Source: Modestobacter marinus (lineage in GTDB: Bacteria; Actinomycetota; Actinomycetes; Mycobacteriales; Geodermatophilaceae). Taken from it: 41,199 nt of DNA. The notes below the pieces were generated by a model. It was not told where the DNA came from and ran no database searches. It saw only the letters and a list, made by a program, of their open reading frames with translations. Position 1 is the first letter of the stretch. The number at the start of each line of letters is the position of its first letter. The position numbers were made by a program, and so were the translations under genes. The stretch lies in the NCBI RefSeq assembly GCF_019799945.1, contig NZ_JABGCH010000036.1:1-41199 (forward strand). Direction: 5' to 3'. This document shows, in pieces, positions 17,501 to 25,954 of this stretch.

Positions 17501-19675
17501 GCCACCGACGTAGCCACGTTGGCCGAGCTCACCACGACGGCCGCCAGGGTCTCCGCGCTCCGGTTCCGGCCGCCTGCCGACCCCGTCCGCCAAGAGCCGA
17601 GCTTGCAGGGGCACAGGGCGGACGGGGGGCCGCTGCGCGTGCTCGTGGCGGAGGCCTGGAAAACCCAACCGCCACTGCAGGGGTTGGTCCAGGTCCTGGG
17701 CGTGCGCACCGATCTCCTCGAATGGACGGAGAGCGCGCTCGAGCGCGGCTACCAGAACCCCGAGCTGTCCTGGGAGTACTACGACGGGGAAGGCTGGCGG
17801 CGCATCGCGACCGGCTTCGTCGACGGCACCGTCAACCTGTCCCGCAGCGGATGCGTCCAGTTCGAGGTGCCCGACGATCTCGCGACGACCGACGTCGGCG
17901 GCAAGACCGACTACTGGATCCGGGCCCGGCTCATCGGCGGGGACTACGGCCGCCCGAGCTATGTCGTGGTGACCGACGGCAAGAAGCAGACGGTGACCAT
18001 TGACACCGCCGACATGCACCCGCCCGAGATCCTGTCGACCGAGGCAAGCTTCGTGCTGGACAAAGAGCTGGACCCGGAGGTCCTGCTCGTCGAGAACAAC
18101 CTCGACGTCCGCGACCAGACCCAGGCTGCGGTGGTGCCCGAGGCCCGGTTCGACCTCTTCCAGGGCGCGGTGGCCCTGTACGACGCCGACGACGCCGATC
18201 GCGCGGTGTACGTCGGGCTCACCGGTCCGATCGGCCGCGGGTCGCTGTCCCTGCTCGTCGACGCCACCGACCAGGACGGCACCGGAACGCTCACCGTGGA
18301 CCTCCGCACCGCCGACGGCTGGCGGGCGGTCGGCGTGGACGACCGCACCGCGGCCCTTCGCCGCCGCGGGATGCTCACCCTGACGCTCGAAGTCGACCCG
18401 GTCACGGTCCGGCTGTTCGGGACCGAGCGGGTCTGGCTGCGGTGCCGTCCCGCTCCGGCGGAGGCCGCGACCTGGGCGCCCAAGGTGCGGGGGCTCTTCC
18501 TCAACGCCGTCGAGATCAGCCAGGCGCGCACCGTCCAGAACGAGGTCCTCGGCTCCAGCCTGGGCGAGCCGGCCCTCACCGTCGTGCTCGCCGAGGCGCC
18601 GGTGCTGCCCGACACCGTCCGGATCCGGGTGCGCGAGCGGTTGAGCGACGAGGAGCGGGCCGCCCTCGAAGCCGCGCAGAAGACTGCGGGCGAGCCGGGT
18701 CGCGAACCGCCGGACCCCGTGGTGGTCACGGGGATCGAACAGGTCCCGGGGGCGTGGGTGCTGTGGCGGCGCGTGGACAGCCTGATCGGGCAGAGCGCCG
18801 ACGCCCGGGTCTACGTGCTCGACCCCGGCTCGGGCCGGGTGACATTCGGCGACGGTCGCCACGGCAAGATCCCGCCCGCCGGGCGGGACTGCATCCGGGC
18901 GTTCGCCTACCAGCAGGGCGGCGGCGAGGCGGGCAACGTGGCGGCCTGGTCGGAGGCCAAGGTGACCTCGGCGGTGGAAGGCGTCGACACGGTCGTCCTG
19001 CCGGTCGACGCCGCGGGCGGATTCGGCGCCGCGGGCGCCGCGTCGGAGGTCGCCGCGGCCGTCCGTGCGTCCCTGCTCGCCACGGCGCCCGACCTGCTCC
19101 GCCACGCGGGCCAGGGGCTCAGCCCCGCGGACATCGAGGCGTTGGCCGTCGCGTCCGCCACCGACGTCGTCCGCGCCCGGTGCGCCCGTCCGACCGGCCC
19201 GCGCACGCCGATCACCGTCACGCTCTCGGTGCGCGACGGTGATCGGCGACGTCCGGTGCCGACGCTGGCCCGGCGCGACGCCGTCGCCGCGTTCCTGCGC
19301 GACGTCGGTTGGGGTGCGTTGGGCGAGCACGGGATCGACGTCACGGCGCCGACCTACGTCGGGGTGGCGGTGCGCGTCGACCTCGTCGCCGCGCGGGGGT
19401 TCATCGCCGACGTCGAGGATGCGGCGAAGGCGATCCTCACCACGCTGTTCCATCCCGTCGACGGCGGTCCGGACGGCACCGGCTGGCCGTTCGGCCGCAC
19501 CCCGACCGACAGCGACGTGCTGCGTGCGCTGCACGGGATCGCCGGGCTCGACCGGGTGTCGGCGATCGCGCTCACCCCGATCGGCGCCAGCGTCCACGTG
19601 CCCGACGACGGCCAGGTGACCGCCGAGCCCATCGACATCACGGTGGTCGTGACCACGCTGGAGGGGCAGCCGTGA
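14582..19675 (+). CDS. Large gpJ-like baseplate assembly protein with propeller-like insertion
   Basis: A 1697-aa protein, longer than the roughly 700-1100 aa I expect for this TIGR02243-like family. Family features include PTEERDDFGWALLAIAARL (N-terminus), RRFFPFGPEPLRFDTFALAA (around residue 400), YDGEGWRRIATGF, SLGEPALTVVLAEAPV, VTFGDGRHGKIPPAGRDCIR and EGVDTVVLPVDAAGGF, followed by the gpJ-like C-terminal wedge domain (AGQGLSPADIEALAVA). Between about residues 454 and 780, five or six repeated blade-like units occur (GLNGDLQALTFRSD, TDLVVAVDRTAKVWAATIK, VELVALAPDGALWLGGV, LGANGALVWRV), which I read as a propeller-like insertion. It forms the baseplate wedge. Confidence 0.9.
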   Translation: MTTYRTLLAAGAHPTVDPRRAAALRTYLRRLASSLTPSWRPTEERDDFGWALLAIAARLGEETTRRLDQTPERDAIAFFDFLGLPPMPPRAATGVLAMALAEGALLPVVAPVRTQVEVTAGDDDVPFETLHKLRIVPGRIAELVAVDPATDHIELAPAQVTALERPAPTLAGYSVVAAAAAGSATLQLSPTVGLAPEDVLRIGTAAYRISTVDKSSGIVTLHDELEAPVAPDTTVTRIATFTSFTLRDQQGHAFYVGHSTLFDLKQRATISLVVRPPHLARELARLDVDYAMWGTKEGASAPDWHPLVLLGTTDGTLELRKPDAGTVEEVAVDGRKSRWLRAQLPGPVSRLRSLSSPVAQIQVSVASAEPSEPGPTAPAPATAEGSGTIAQAFYNGTPLSTARRFFPFGPEPLRFDTFALAAPEALSKKGATATVDIRMVDSSLATFDIVTVAAAATVRGYGVGLNGDLQALTFRSDGGLRWNALPAISGDGRRILLAGATALETATTGTDLVVAVDRTAKVWAATIKRTDAQPAPTVDVAWKELPDLEASADTALTTTNGRPPGPVLAPAPSASELSAVLFGVAGGKLHALKIPKTAPPVGGVWQEVAGGAGPTLDGAWRLTPVQGPDWPGRPEKVELVALAPDGALWLGGVSKVETTADPPTVTWNQLDGAAPAADDIAPAATRFRPPGGGADRLWIAYARRGDAEAKPPTPPTLQGLLRVGEGTPSPHNGPPGSVLATRTALHANPGVYSTDDRPVTVGLGANGALVWRVPDTIDATPPPPRETPTGRPLLLPGGTPRPPEVVLGGTEERLFRAALVPLIVVDYALHNVVTPDSKDAPHWVEIGDPPTALVKLDAVNRQFVQGTLRVYRVDVPLEVGASLTFLQRVKSSKGDFTGTVDPADRTLVTLDTADTVTKVGARLIIDEVSYRVDGMTAATPPVATLSTAVLGNAATVVYEPTRPIQSLAGATVRATDVATLAELTTTAARVSALRFRPPADPVRQEPSLQGHRADGGPLRVLVAEAWKTQPPLQGLVQVLGVRTDLLEWTESALERGYQNPELSWEYYDGEGWRRIATGFVDGTVNLSRSGCVQFEVPDDLATTDVGGKTDYWIRARLIGGDYGRPSYVVVTDGKKQTVTIDTADMHPPEILSTEASFVLDKELDPEVLLVENNLDVRDQTQAAVVPEARFDLFQGAVALYDADDADRAVYVGLTGPIGRGSLSLLVDATDQDGTGTLTVDLRTADGWRAVGVDDRTAALRRRGMLTLTLEVDPVTVRLFGTERVWLRCRPAPAEAATWAPKVRGLFLNAVEISQARTVQNEVLGSSLGEPALTVVLAEAPVLPDTVRIRVRERLSDEERAALEAAQKTAGEPGREPPDPVVVTGIEQVPGAWVLWRRVDSLIGQSADARVYVLDPGSGRVTFGDGRHGKIPPAGRDCIRAFAYQQGGGEAGNVAAWSEAKVTSAVEGVDTVVLPVDAAGGFGAAGAASEVAAAVRASLLATAPDLLRHAGQGLSPADIEALAVASATDVVRARCARPTGPRTPITVTLSVRDGDRRRPVPTLARRDAVAAFLRDVGWGALGEHGIDVTAPTYVGVAVRVDLVAARGFIADVEDAAKAILTTLFHPVDGGPDGTGWPFGRTPTDSDVLRALHGIAGLDRVSAIALTPIGASVHVPDDGQVTAEPIDITVVVTTLEGQP

Positions 19676-21591
19676 GCGACATCGTCCCCCGCATCGACAC
19701 CATCGAGTTCGACGAGCTGGTCGAGCAGGCCCGTGGTGACATCCCCCGCTACGCCCCGCACTGGACCGACCACAACCTCCACGACCCCGGCATGACGCTG
19801 ATCGACCTGCTGGCGTGGATCGTCGACCAGCAGGTCTTCCGCGCGGGTTTCGTCGGCGGGCGCCACCGCACGGCGTTCGCCGCGCTCCTCGGGCGGCAGG
19901 CCACGGGCCCGACGCCCGCCCGGGGCCTGATCTGGCCCGACCGCCCGGTCCGGGAGGGACGGTTCGTGGCGGTCGGATCCGACGTGGTCTGCCAGCAGCA
20001 CGTCGACCTGGACTTCGCCCTCGCCTGGGACAACCCCACCGGCGACATCGGGGCGGGCTCGCTCTACTTCCCACCGGTGCGCCTCGTCGGCGTCGGCCGC
20101 ACGCTCGACGGCGTCGCGCTCGCCGCGCCCTCGGCGTCGGGCGGCGGCGGCTCGTGGACGCTCGGCGCGAGTGGCCGGCTGGCGAACACCGCGGTGTCGC
20201 TGCAGTTCGACGGGCCGCTGGGCGCCACGGGCCCGGCCCAGGTCGCCCTCGGCATCGACGTGGCGCCGCCGCCGGGCCCCGCGCCCGCGCCGGGCGACCG
20301 GGAGTGGGGTCCGGTGACCTTCACCTACCGGGCAGGCACGGACCGGTGGGTCGAGCTCGACGTCGTGCACGAAGGCACGGCGGGCCTGGCCGTCACGGGC
20401 GTCGTCGTCCTCACGGTGCCGCCGACCGGAGGCGCGACCGGCAGTTCCGAGCTCCGGCTCGAGTTCGCGCGCGGGTTCTTCCCCGTCGCCCCGCAGATCC
20501 GGGCGGTGGACGTCAATGTGCTCCCGATCGTGCAGCGCCGCCGGGAGGCGCCCGCGAAGCTCGGTGACGGCAACGGCCAGCCCGACCAGGAGTTCGCGCT
20601 CGACACCACCGATCTCGTGCCGCCGCCGTCACGGCCGCGCGGTCCGGACCTGGAGATCCGGGTTGGAGGGGAGACCTGGCAGCAGCAGACCGACTTCGCC
20701 CGGTCGGGCCCCGACGACCCGCACTACGTCCGCTACCCCGATCACGTGCTGTTCGGCAACGGGGTGAACGGCCGACGCCCCGGCCGGGACATGCCGATCG
20801 TCGTGACCGAGCTGGCCCGCACCCGGGGGGTGGCGGGCAACCTCCGCCACGGCCTGCCGTGGTCAGTGCCCGCGCTCGGGCCGGGCACCTACGGGCAGAA
20901 CCGCCAGTCGCTCGCGGGCGGTGCGGACCGCACAACCGCCGACGATCTGGTTCTCGCGGCCCGCGAAGCCGCCGTCGGGCGCGCGGCGCTCCTGACCGAC
21001 GCCGAGCTGGCGGCGGCGGCCCGCGGGTTGACCGGGATGGCTGTCGGCCGCGCCGAGGTCGTCGCCCGCTTCGACCGCAGGCTGGGCGACCGCCGCATCG
21101 ACGGGGTGCGCACCCTCGTCGTCCTTCCCCAGCAGCCTGCGTGGACCGATGACGGCAGCCCGCCGGACGTCGAGACGCCGTCGCAGGCCTACCTCGACGA
21201 GGTGGCCACCCGGCTCGCGCCCCGGCGGGTGCTGGGCGAGCGGCTCGTGGTGCAGGGCCCGGTCGTCGTGGCCGTCGACGTGGCGATCACGGCCACCGTC
21301 GAGGCCGGGGCGGTGCTCGCCGACGTCGAGCGCGCTGTCCGTCGGGCGGTCCACCGCAGGCTCGCGGCGGTGGCGGGCGCCGACGCGGACCCACCGTGGC
21401 CCCTGGGCCGGGACCTCGCCGCGATGGACCTGACGGCCGTCGCCGCCACCGTCCCCGGGGTGCGCGACGTCCTGACCGTGCGGATCGGCCGGGCGGGCGG
21501 CCCGCTCGGTACGGACCCGATCCCGGCGCCGCCCGACGGGCTCGTCGTGGCCGGGCGCGTCGACGTGGACGCGACGGGAGGTGCCCGATGA
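19672..21591 (+). CDS. gpJ-like baseplate protein 2
   Basis: A 639-aa protein starting at a GTG that overlaps the previous stop (GTGA). The N-terminal block PRIDTIEFDELVEQARGDIP, PHWTDHNLHDPGMTLIDLLA and WIVDQQVFRAG is the standard opening of the second baseplate wedge protein of eCIS. VLFGNGVNGRRPGRDMP and VAGNLRHGLPWSV match the central gpJ motif, and VPGVRDVLTVRIGR is near the end. With the 14582 product it would form the heterodimeric wedge, like the gp6 pair of T4. Coupled by ATGA to the next gene. Confidence 0.9.
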   Translation: MSDIVPRIDTIEFDELVEQARGDIPRYAPHWTDHNLHDPGMTLIDLLAWIVDQQVFRAGFVGGRHRTAFAALLGRQATGPTPARGLIWPDRPVREGRFVAVGSDVVCQQHVDLDFALAWDNPTGDIGAGSLYFPPVRLVGVGRTLDGVALAAPSASGGGGSWTLGASGRLANTAVSLQFDGPLGATGPAQVALGIDVAPPPGPAPAPGDREWGPVTFTYRAGTDRWVELDVVHEGTAGLAVTGVVVLTVPPTGGATGSSELRLEFARGFFPVAPQIRAVDVNVLPIVQRRREAPAKLGDGNGQPDQEFALDTTDLVPPPSRPRGPDLEIRVGGETWQQQTDFARSGPDDPHYVRYPDHVLFGNGVNGRRPGRDMPIVVTELARTRGVAGNLRHGLPWSVPALGPGTYGQNRQSLAGGADRTTADDLVLAAREAAVGRAALLTDAELAAAARGLTGMAVGRAEVVARFDRRLGDRRIDGVRTLVVLPQQPAWTDDGSPPDVETPSQAYLDEVATRLAPRRVLGERLVVQGPVVVAVDVAITATVEAGAVLADVERAVRRAVHRRLAAVAGADADPPWPLGRDLAAMDLTAVAATVPGVRDVLTVRIGRAGGPLGTDPIPAPPDGLVVAGRVDVDATGGAR

Positions 21592-23729
21592 CCGTCGTCG
21601 AGGAACGGATGTACCGGTTCGAGCGGGCCGAGCAGTGGGCCGCAGGCGCGCGGCGCGGCCTGGAGCTGCGCGGCGACCGGCTGGTCGTGCCGGACCGGCT
21701 GGGCCTCGTACCGATCCCGGGCCGCGCCGAGGGCGACGTGCTGCCCGCCGTCGACGGCTGCGGCGTCCTGTGGTGGCTGCGGCCTGCGTCCCGGCAACTC
21801 GTCCGCCGACCGCTGCCGGGCACCCGCGGCCCGGTCGAGTGCGGAACCCTCGACGGCCCCGGCCGCGCCCGCCGGTTGCTCTGCGGGCGGGGGGTCGTCT
21901 GGGTCCTCGGTGACCGGCGCCTCGACCGCTACGCCGCCGCCACGCTGCAGGGCCTCACCCCGGTCGATCCCGTCGAGGGCTGGCGCGCGAGCGACGCGGC
22001 CGAGGACGGCGCCGACGGGGTGTGGCTGGTCGAGGTCGACACGGTGGGGGAGTGGCGGCTGCGGCACGTCGACTGCTGGGGACGGACCTGCAGGCCACCG
22101 ATCGCTGTTCCCGACGCCCACGGCGACGCGCCCGTCCTCGCCGCGACCGGCGACGGCGCGTGGATCGTGGTCCTCGACCCGGCAGCACCTGCTGTCGGCT
22201 ACGTGGTCGAATCCGCCACCGGCGAGGTCCGGCCCGTTGCGCTCGACCTCGCCGGACCGACGCTGATGACCACCGCGCGCGGCACCCGGATCCACCTCCT
22301 CGGCGCCGCTGCCGCAGGCCGCGCTGTCTACCAGGTGCTGAACCTGGCGGGCGGTGTCGAGGACCACCAGGAGCTCGACCTGCCGCTCGGCGGGCCGACG
22401 GCACTCGTCGGCGGCCCGGCGGGGCTCGTCGTGGCCTGCGAGCGCGGCCTGGCTGACCTCACAACCCGACCGGGCGGCGCGGGCGAGCGCACGTCGACGT
22501 TCATCACCCCGGCGCTGGTGTCGCCGCTAGGCCCGCGCTGGGGCTGGAGCCGGGCCGAGATCGACGTGGCGTTGCCCGCGGGCACGGCGATGGACGTCAC
22601 CTTCGCGGCGGCCGATGAGGAGTGGCTCGCCGTCCGCACCGCAAGCCTGCTGGCGGGGCCGCTGCCCGCCGACCTCGTCGACCGGCTGGAGACGCTGCTG
22701 CCCTGGCGGGACGATCGGGCCATCACCTACCGCGGCGACGCGGGCAGCGGGGAGGTCGAGCGGCTCGCAGGGCTGCTCGACGGGGTGCCGGAGACCACGC
22801 TGTGGGTGCGCGTGCGCCTGCGCACCCCGCCCGGCCGCACCCCGCCGGAGTTGGTCGCGCTCCGGGTCCGCTACCCCGACGTGTCCTATCTCGACCACCT
22901 GCCCGCCGTCTACCGTGACGACGAGCTGGCGGCCGCGGAACTGCGCCGGATCCTGGCCCCGTACGAGGTGGTCTTCGACGGCCTCGACGAGCGGCTGGCC
23001 CTCGTCGCGGCGGCCGTCGACCCGGCAACCGTCGGCGACGACCGCACCGACTACCTGCTGAGCTGGCTGGGGTTCCCGCCGCTCGGCGATCTCGCGCCCG
23101 GGCGGCGGTGGGCGCTCGTCGACCACGCCGCGAAGCTGCTCGAGCTGCGGGGCACGCGCCTGGGCCTTGAGCTGCTGCTCGAGCTCGTGACCGAGGGGCG
23201 AGCCACCGTGACCGACAGCGCTGACGAGCCCGCCGCCTGGTTCCTCGGGGCGGGCGCGGGCGCCTCCGTCGGCGCGGCGCCCGCCCGCCTGGGCGTCGAC
23301 ACGATCAGCCTGGGGCAGCGGCCCCCCGCTGCGCGGGCGGGAACGATGGTCGTCGGCTGGACGCCGCTGGGGCGGGGCTGTCCGGACCCGGAGCTCGTGC
23401 TGGCCGAGCGGGCCGCCACGGTGACAGTCACCGTGGAGGTTGACCGGGCGCAGCAACGGAAACTGCAGCCGGTGATCGAGCGGCTGGTGCCCGCGTTCGT
23501 CCCCGCCCACTGCCGGCTGAACGTCCGCTACACCGCCGCCGACGCCGCCGACCGCAGCAGGCGACTGGACATCGACTTCCAGCTGGACGCGGCGGCGCTG
23601 CACAGCGCCGTGCACTGGCGCCTCGGCGCCACGACCCGGCTCGGCGCGTGGACCCTGCCCGCACCGCCCCGCCGCCCCGTCGTCCTCGACCACGGCGTCC
23701 CGCCGCGTGGCCGCCAGCGACTGCACTAG
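21588..23729 (+). CDS. Tail protein with N-terminal propeller-like region and TIGR02242-like C-terminus
   Basis: A 713-aa protein. Residues about 30-300 are a repetitive beta-rich region with blade-like segments (GCGVLWWLRPASRQLVRR, GRGVVWVLGDRRLDRYA, GDGAWIVVLDPA, GGPAGLVVACERGLADLT). Residues about 430-600 are the phage tail protein domain (YLDHLPAVYRDDELAAAELR, YEVVFDGLDERLALVAAAVD, DYLLSWLGFPPLGDLAPGRR, LLELRGTRLGLELLLELVTE), the gpI-like component at the baseplate periphery. The C-terminus continues with PVIERLVPAFVPAHCRLNVR. In phages this component leads to tail fibres; no fibre gene follows here. Confidence 0.85.
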   Translation: MTVVEERMYRFERAEQWAAGARRGLELRGDRLVVPDRLGLVPIPGRAEGDVLPAVDGCGVLWWLRPASRQLVRRPLPGTRGPVECGTLDGPGRARRLLCGRGVVWVLGDRRLDRYAAATLQGLTPVDPVEGWRASDAAEDGADGVWLVEVDTVGEWRLRHVDCWGRTCRPPIAVPDAHGDAPVLAATGDGAWIVVLDPAAPAVGYVVESATGEVRPVALDLAGPTLMTTARGTRIHLLGAAAAGRAVYQVLNLAGGVEDHQELDLPLGGPTALVGGPAGLVVACERGLADLTTRPGGAGERTSTFITPALVSPLGPRWGWSRAEIDVALPAGTAMDVTFAAADEEWLAVRTASLLAGPLPADLVDRLETLLPWRDDRAITYRGDAGSGEVERLAGLLDGVPETTLWVRVRLRTPPGRTPPELVALRVRYPDVSYLDHLPAVYRDDELAAAELRRILAPYEVVFDGLDERLALVAAAVDPATVGDDRTDYLLSWLGFPPLGDLAPGRRWALVDHAAKLLELRGTRLGLELLLELVTEGRATVTDSADEPAAWFLGAGAGASVGAAPARLGVDTISLGQRPPAARAGTMVVGWTPLGRGCPDPELVLAERAATVTVTVEVDRAQQRKLQPVIERLVPAFVPAHCRLNVRYTAADAADRSRRLDIDFQLDAAALHSAVHWRLGATTRLGAWTLPAPPRRPVVLDHGVPPRGRQRLH

Positions 23730-23746
23730 CGACGAAGGAGCGATCG

Positions 23747-25111
23747 ATGTCCACGACGAACCCGGCAGAGCGCAGCGTGTGGTCGGCACGACCCAGCTTC
23801 CGGCCCAGGCAGATGCTCACCGCCCACCAGCTCAACGCGGGTCTGGCCGACGAGGTCCTCCGGGAACGGCTACTCAACCGGGCCGTGCACGGCTACGGCG
23901 TGGTCGTCGGGCTCGGGCTGGTCGTCGACGAAGCCGGCAACCTGGTCGTCGAGCGCGGGTGCGTCGAGCTGACAGGCGGGCTCGCCCTGGACCGCCACGG
24001 CCGCATGCTCTACTGGAAGGGCGGGCACCTCGGTCCGTCCGACATCGTCGGCGGGCCCCCGACCGCCGCGGGGCGCTACACCCTCACCGCCCACTTCGCC
24101 AGCCACCCGCCGGAGGCCGACGGCTGCTTCCCGTTCGCGGGCGAGCGGGCCCAGTGGTGCAAGGAGGGCGTGGTCTTCAGCCTGCGACCGGAGTGCGACC
24201 CGGTCGACCGACGCTGCGCGGTCCACCCGGACGGCGCATGCATCGGCCACGACGCCTACATGTGCCGCCGGACCGGAGCCCGCCCCGGCCCCGATCCCTC
24301 GAACGTCCCGGTGAGCCCCGACGTCGGCTGGGTGCTCGCCAAACCGGGGGAGCTGTGCGCCACGGGCCTCGACGGTTGGTGGTACGACCCCGACCCCGAA
24401 GTCGGCGTCCCGATCGCCTGCGTGGCGATGCGCGACCTGGCCGAGCCGGGATGTGAACCGCGCTACGGGTTCGCGGCAGAACAGCAGGACGTCTGCGCGG
24501 TGCGGCCCATCGTCTACCGCAACCCGCTGCTGTACGAGCTGGTGGAAGGCTGCGACGTGCGGCTGCCGCGGGTGCAGGAGATCTCGTGGCAGGACTGGAT
24601 CGCCCGCGGCTGGCGGGAACGGATCCCGTGGGCCGAGTTCGCCGAGCGGATCGCCGCGGGGTTGGAGATCCGGTTCACCCAACCCATCCAGATTCCGACG
24701 ATCCACCATGCCAGCATCTTCGTTACGGTCGTCCGCGAGGACGAGGACACCGGTTACTGGATGAGCCGCAGACTGCCGACGCGGTTGGCCCCGATCGACG
24801 AGGAGCAGGGGACGGTGCGAGGCGTCCGGCTGGAGCTGGACCGCGACTGGCTGCAGGACGAGGTGAAGTTGCGCCGGTCGTGGCTCAACGGTGGGAGCCG
24901 GTTCGAGGTGACGATCCGGGGCCAGCTGTTGCGCGACGCCTGCGGACGCATGCTGGACGCCCGTCCCCTCGACATCGCACCCGGCGAGCGCGGTCACGAG
25001 CGGCCCGGCGGTGACTTCGTCTCGGCGTTCCGCGTCGCCGAGCGCCCACGCATCGACTACGGCGTCAACGCCGGCGTCGACCCCGGCACCGCGGACAGCT
25101 CCGCGGACTGA
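23747..25111 (+). CDS. eCIS baseplate-region protein of unknown function, paralogue of the next gene
   Basis: A 454-aa protein; AAGGAG at 23735-23740 supports the ATG. The N-terminal domain has FRPRQMLTAHQLNAGLADEV, GYGVVVGLGLVVDE and GGLALDRHGRMLYW. The pattern FR-x(2-3)-(M)LTA-x-(Q/D)L and GxGVVxGL, followed by a (V/L)AxDxHGR/H block, also occurs in the 25139 product, so the two share a domain. A Cys-containing middle follows (GCFPFAGERAQWCKEG, RCAVHPDGACIGHDAYMCRR). A beta-rich C-terminal part has IQIPTIHHASIFVTVVRED. I do not recognise an enzyme. Position at the end of the baseplate block suggests a peripheral baseplate or attachment component. Confidence 0.7.
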   Translation: MSTTNPAERSVWSARPSFRPRQMLTAHQLNAGLADEVLRERLLNRAVHGYGVVVGLGLVVDEAGNLVVERGCVELTGGLALDRHGRMLYWKGGHLGPSDIVGGPPTAAGRYTLTAHFASHPPEADGCFPFAGERAQWCKEGVVFSLRPECDPVDRRCAVHPDGACIGHDAYMCRRTGARPGPDPSNVPVSPDVGWVLAKPGELCATGLDGWWYDPDPEVGVPIACVAMRDLAEPGCEPRYGFAAEQQDVCAVRPIVYRNPLLYELVEGCDVRLPRVQEISWQDWIARGWRERIPWAEFAERIAAGLEIRFTQPIQIPTIHHASIFVTVVREDEDTGYWMSRRLPTRLAPIDEEQGTVRGVRLELDRDWLQDEVKLRRSWLNGGSRFEVTIRGQLLRDACGRMLDARPLDIAPGERGHERPGGDFVSAFRVAERPRIDYGVNAGVDPGTADSSAD

Positions 25112-25138
25112 CCGCGCCACGACCCGAGGGAGACGGCC

Positions 25139-25945
25139 ATGACGACCACCGAGCGCACCCACGCGCTTCCCGAGACGACGAAGCCGACCACCATCGAGGC
25201 TGTCACTTTCCGTGACGGCATGATCGTCACCGCGGACGACCTGGACGCGGCCATGCGGTACCCGACCAGCCTGCTGCTCACCGTGTTCCGGGCCTTCTTC
25301 GGGTGCGGTGTCGTCTGCGGCCTGGAGTTGCGGCTGAAGCAGCCGACCGGCGGAGGCTGGGTGCTGTGCATCGACCGCGGGGTGGCCGTCGACGGCCACG
25401 GCCATCCCATCGAGCTGTGCGCCGCCGTGGAGCTCGACCTGAGCCCCGAGGCGTGCGCCTGCGAGCCGCCGCCGGACAAGGTCGGCATCGCTGTGCGGCG
25501 CATCACCTCCGACCAGGCGCCGCACGACGCCTGCACGTGTGACCTCGATGAGCCCCGGTTCGACTGCCGCCGGGTCCGCGACCACGTCGTGGTGAAGGCG
25601 TTCACCGAGCCGGAACTCGAGGCGCTGGGCGACCGGATCTGCCGTCGGACAGCGGACGACAAGACCCCGGTTTGCACCGTTCTGACCGCCTGCTCGCCGG
25701 ACGCCTGTGGGGAGAGTTGGATCCTGCTGGGCTGCGTGACTCTCGACAAAGACAAGGGCGGCATCGTCGGCCCGCCGGACACCAGCGGCCGGAAGTGGGT
25801 GAAGCCGGTCGAGGCCCTCTGCGGGGGCCTTGTCGACCGACTTGTCGACGGCATCACGTCGCTGGAGAACACGGCGACCGACCTTTCCAAGCTGTCGGAT
25901 CGGGTCGCCGCCCTCGAGAAGCAGCAGCCTCCGGTGAACCCGTAG
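25139..25945 (+). CDS. Cys-rich eCIS protein, candidate cargo adaptor
   Basis: A 268-aa protein; GAGGGAGA before the ATG is a good ribosome-binding site. The shared N-terminal domain reads VTFRDGMIVTADDLDAAMRY, FFGCGVVCGLELRLKQP and VDGHGHPIELCAAVELDLSP. Many cysteines follow (CACEPPP, CTCDLDEPRFDCRRVRDH, LTACSPDACGESWILLGCV), which could bind metal or form disulfides. The last 40 residues are a short coiled coil (LENTATDLSKLSDRVAALEK). It lies 9 nt upstream of a cargo gene. From GLELR (residue 61) onward it is closely repeated, at both DNA and protein level, in the chimeric gene at 34873, which also lies 9 nt upstream of a cargo gene. The adaptor role is inferred from this repeated pairing. 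Confidence 0.7.
   Translation: MTTTERTHALPETTKPTTIEAVTFRDGMIVTADDLDAAMRYPTSLLLTVFRAFFGCGVVCGLELRLKQPTGGGWVLCIDRGVAVDGHGHPIELCAAVELDLSPEACACEPPPDKVGIAVRRITSDQAPHDACTCDLDEPRFDCRRVRDHVVVKAFTEPELEALGDRICRRTADDKTPVCTVLTACSPDACGESWILLGCVTLDKDKGGIVGPPDTSGRKWVKPVEALCGGLVDRLVDGITSLENTATDLSKLSDRVAALEKQQPPVNP
25319..25945 (+). repeat. Duplicated block, copy 1 (copy 2 at 35185-35766)
   Basis: From GGCCTGGAGTTGCGG onward the 3' part of the 25139 gene is repeated in the chimeric gene with high DNA identity, including long identical runs (for example around 25540-25615 against 35400-35475). The first 15 bases of the shared block differ at one position, and upstream of them the two genes are unrelated. Both copies end just before a cargo gene. 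Confidence 0.85.
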
Positions 25946-25954
25946 CAGACCGCG

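Noticed and set aside
14558-20074. A very long open frame (1838 codons) antisense to the large baseplate genes
   Set aside because: It mirrors the GC-rich third positions of the real plus-strand genes and is rich in Arg, Gly and Ala with no domain; the sense strand encodes clear baseplate proteins.
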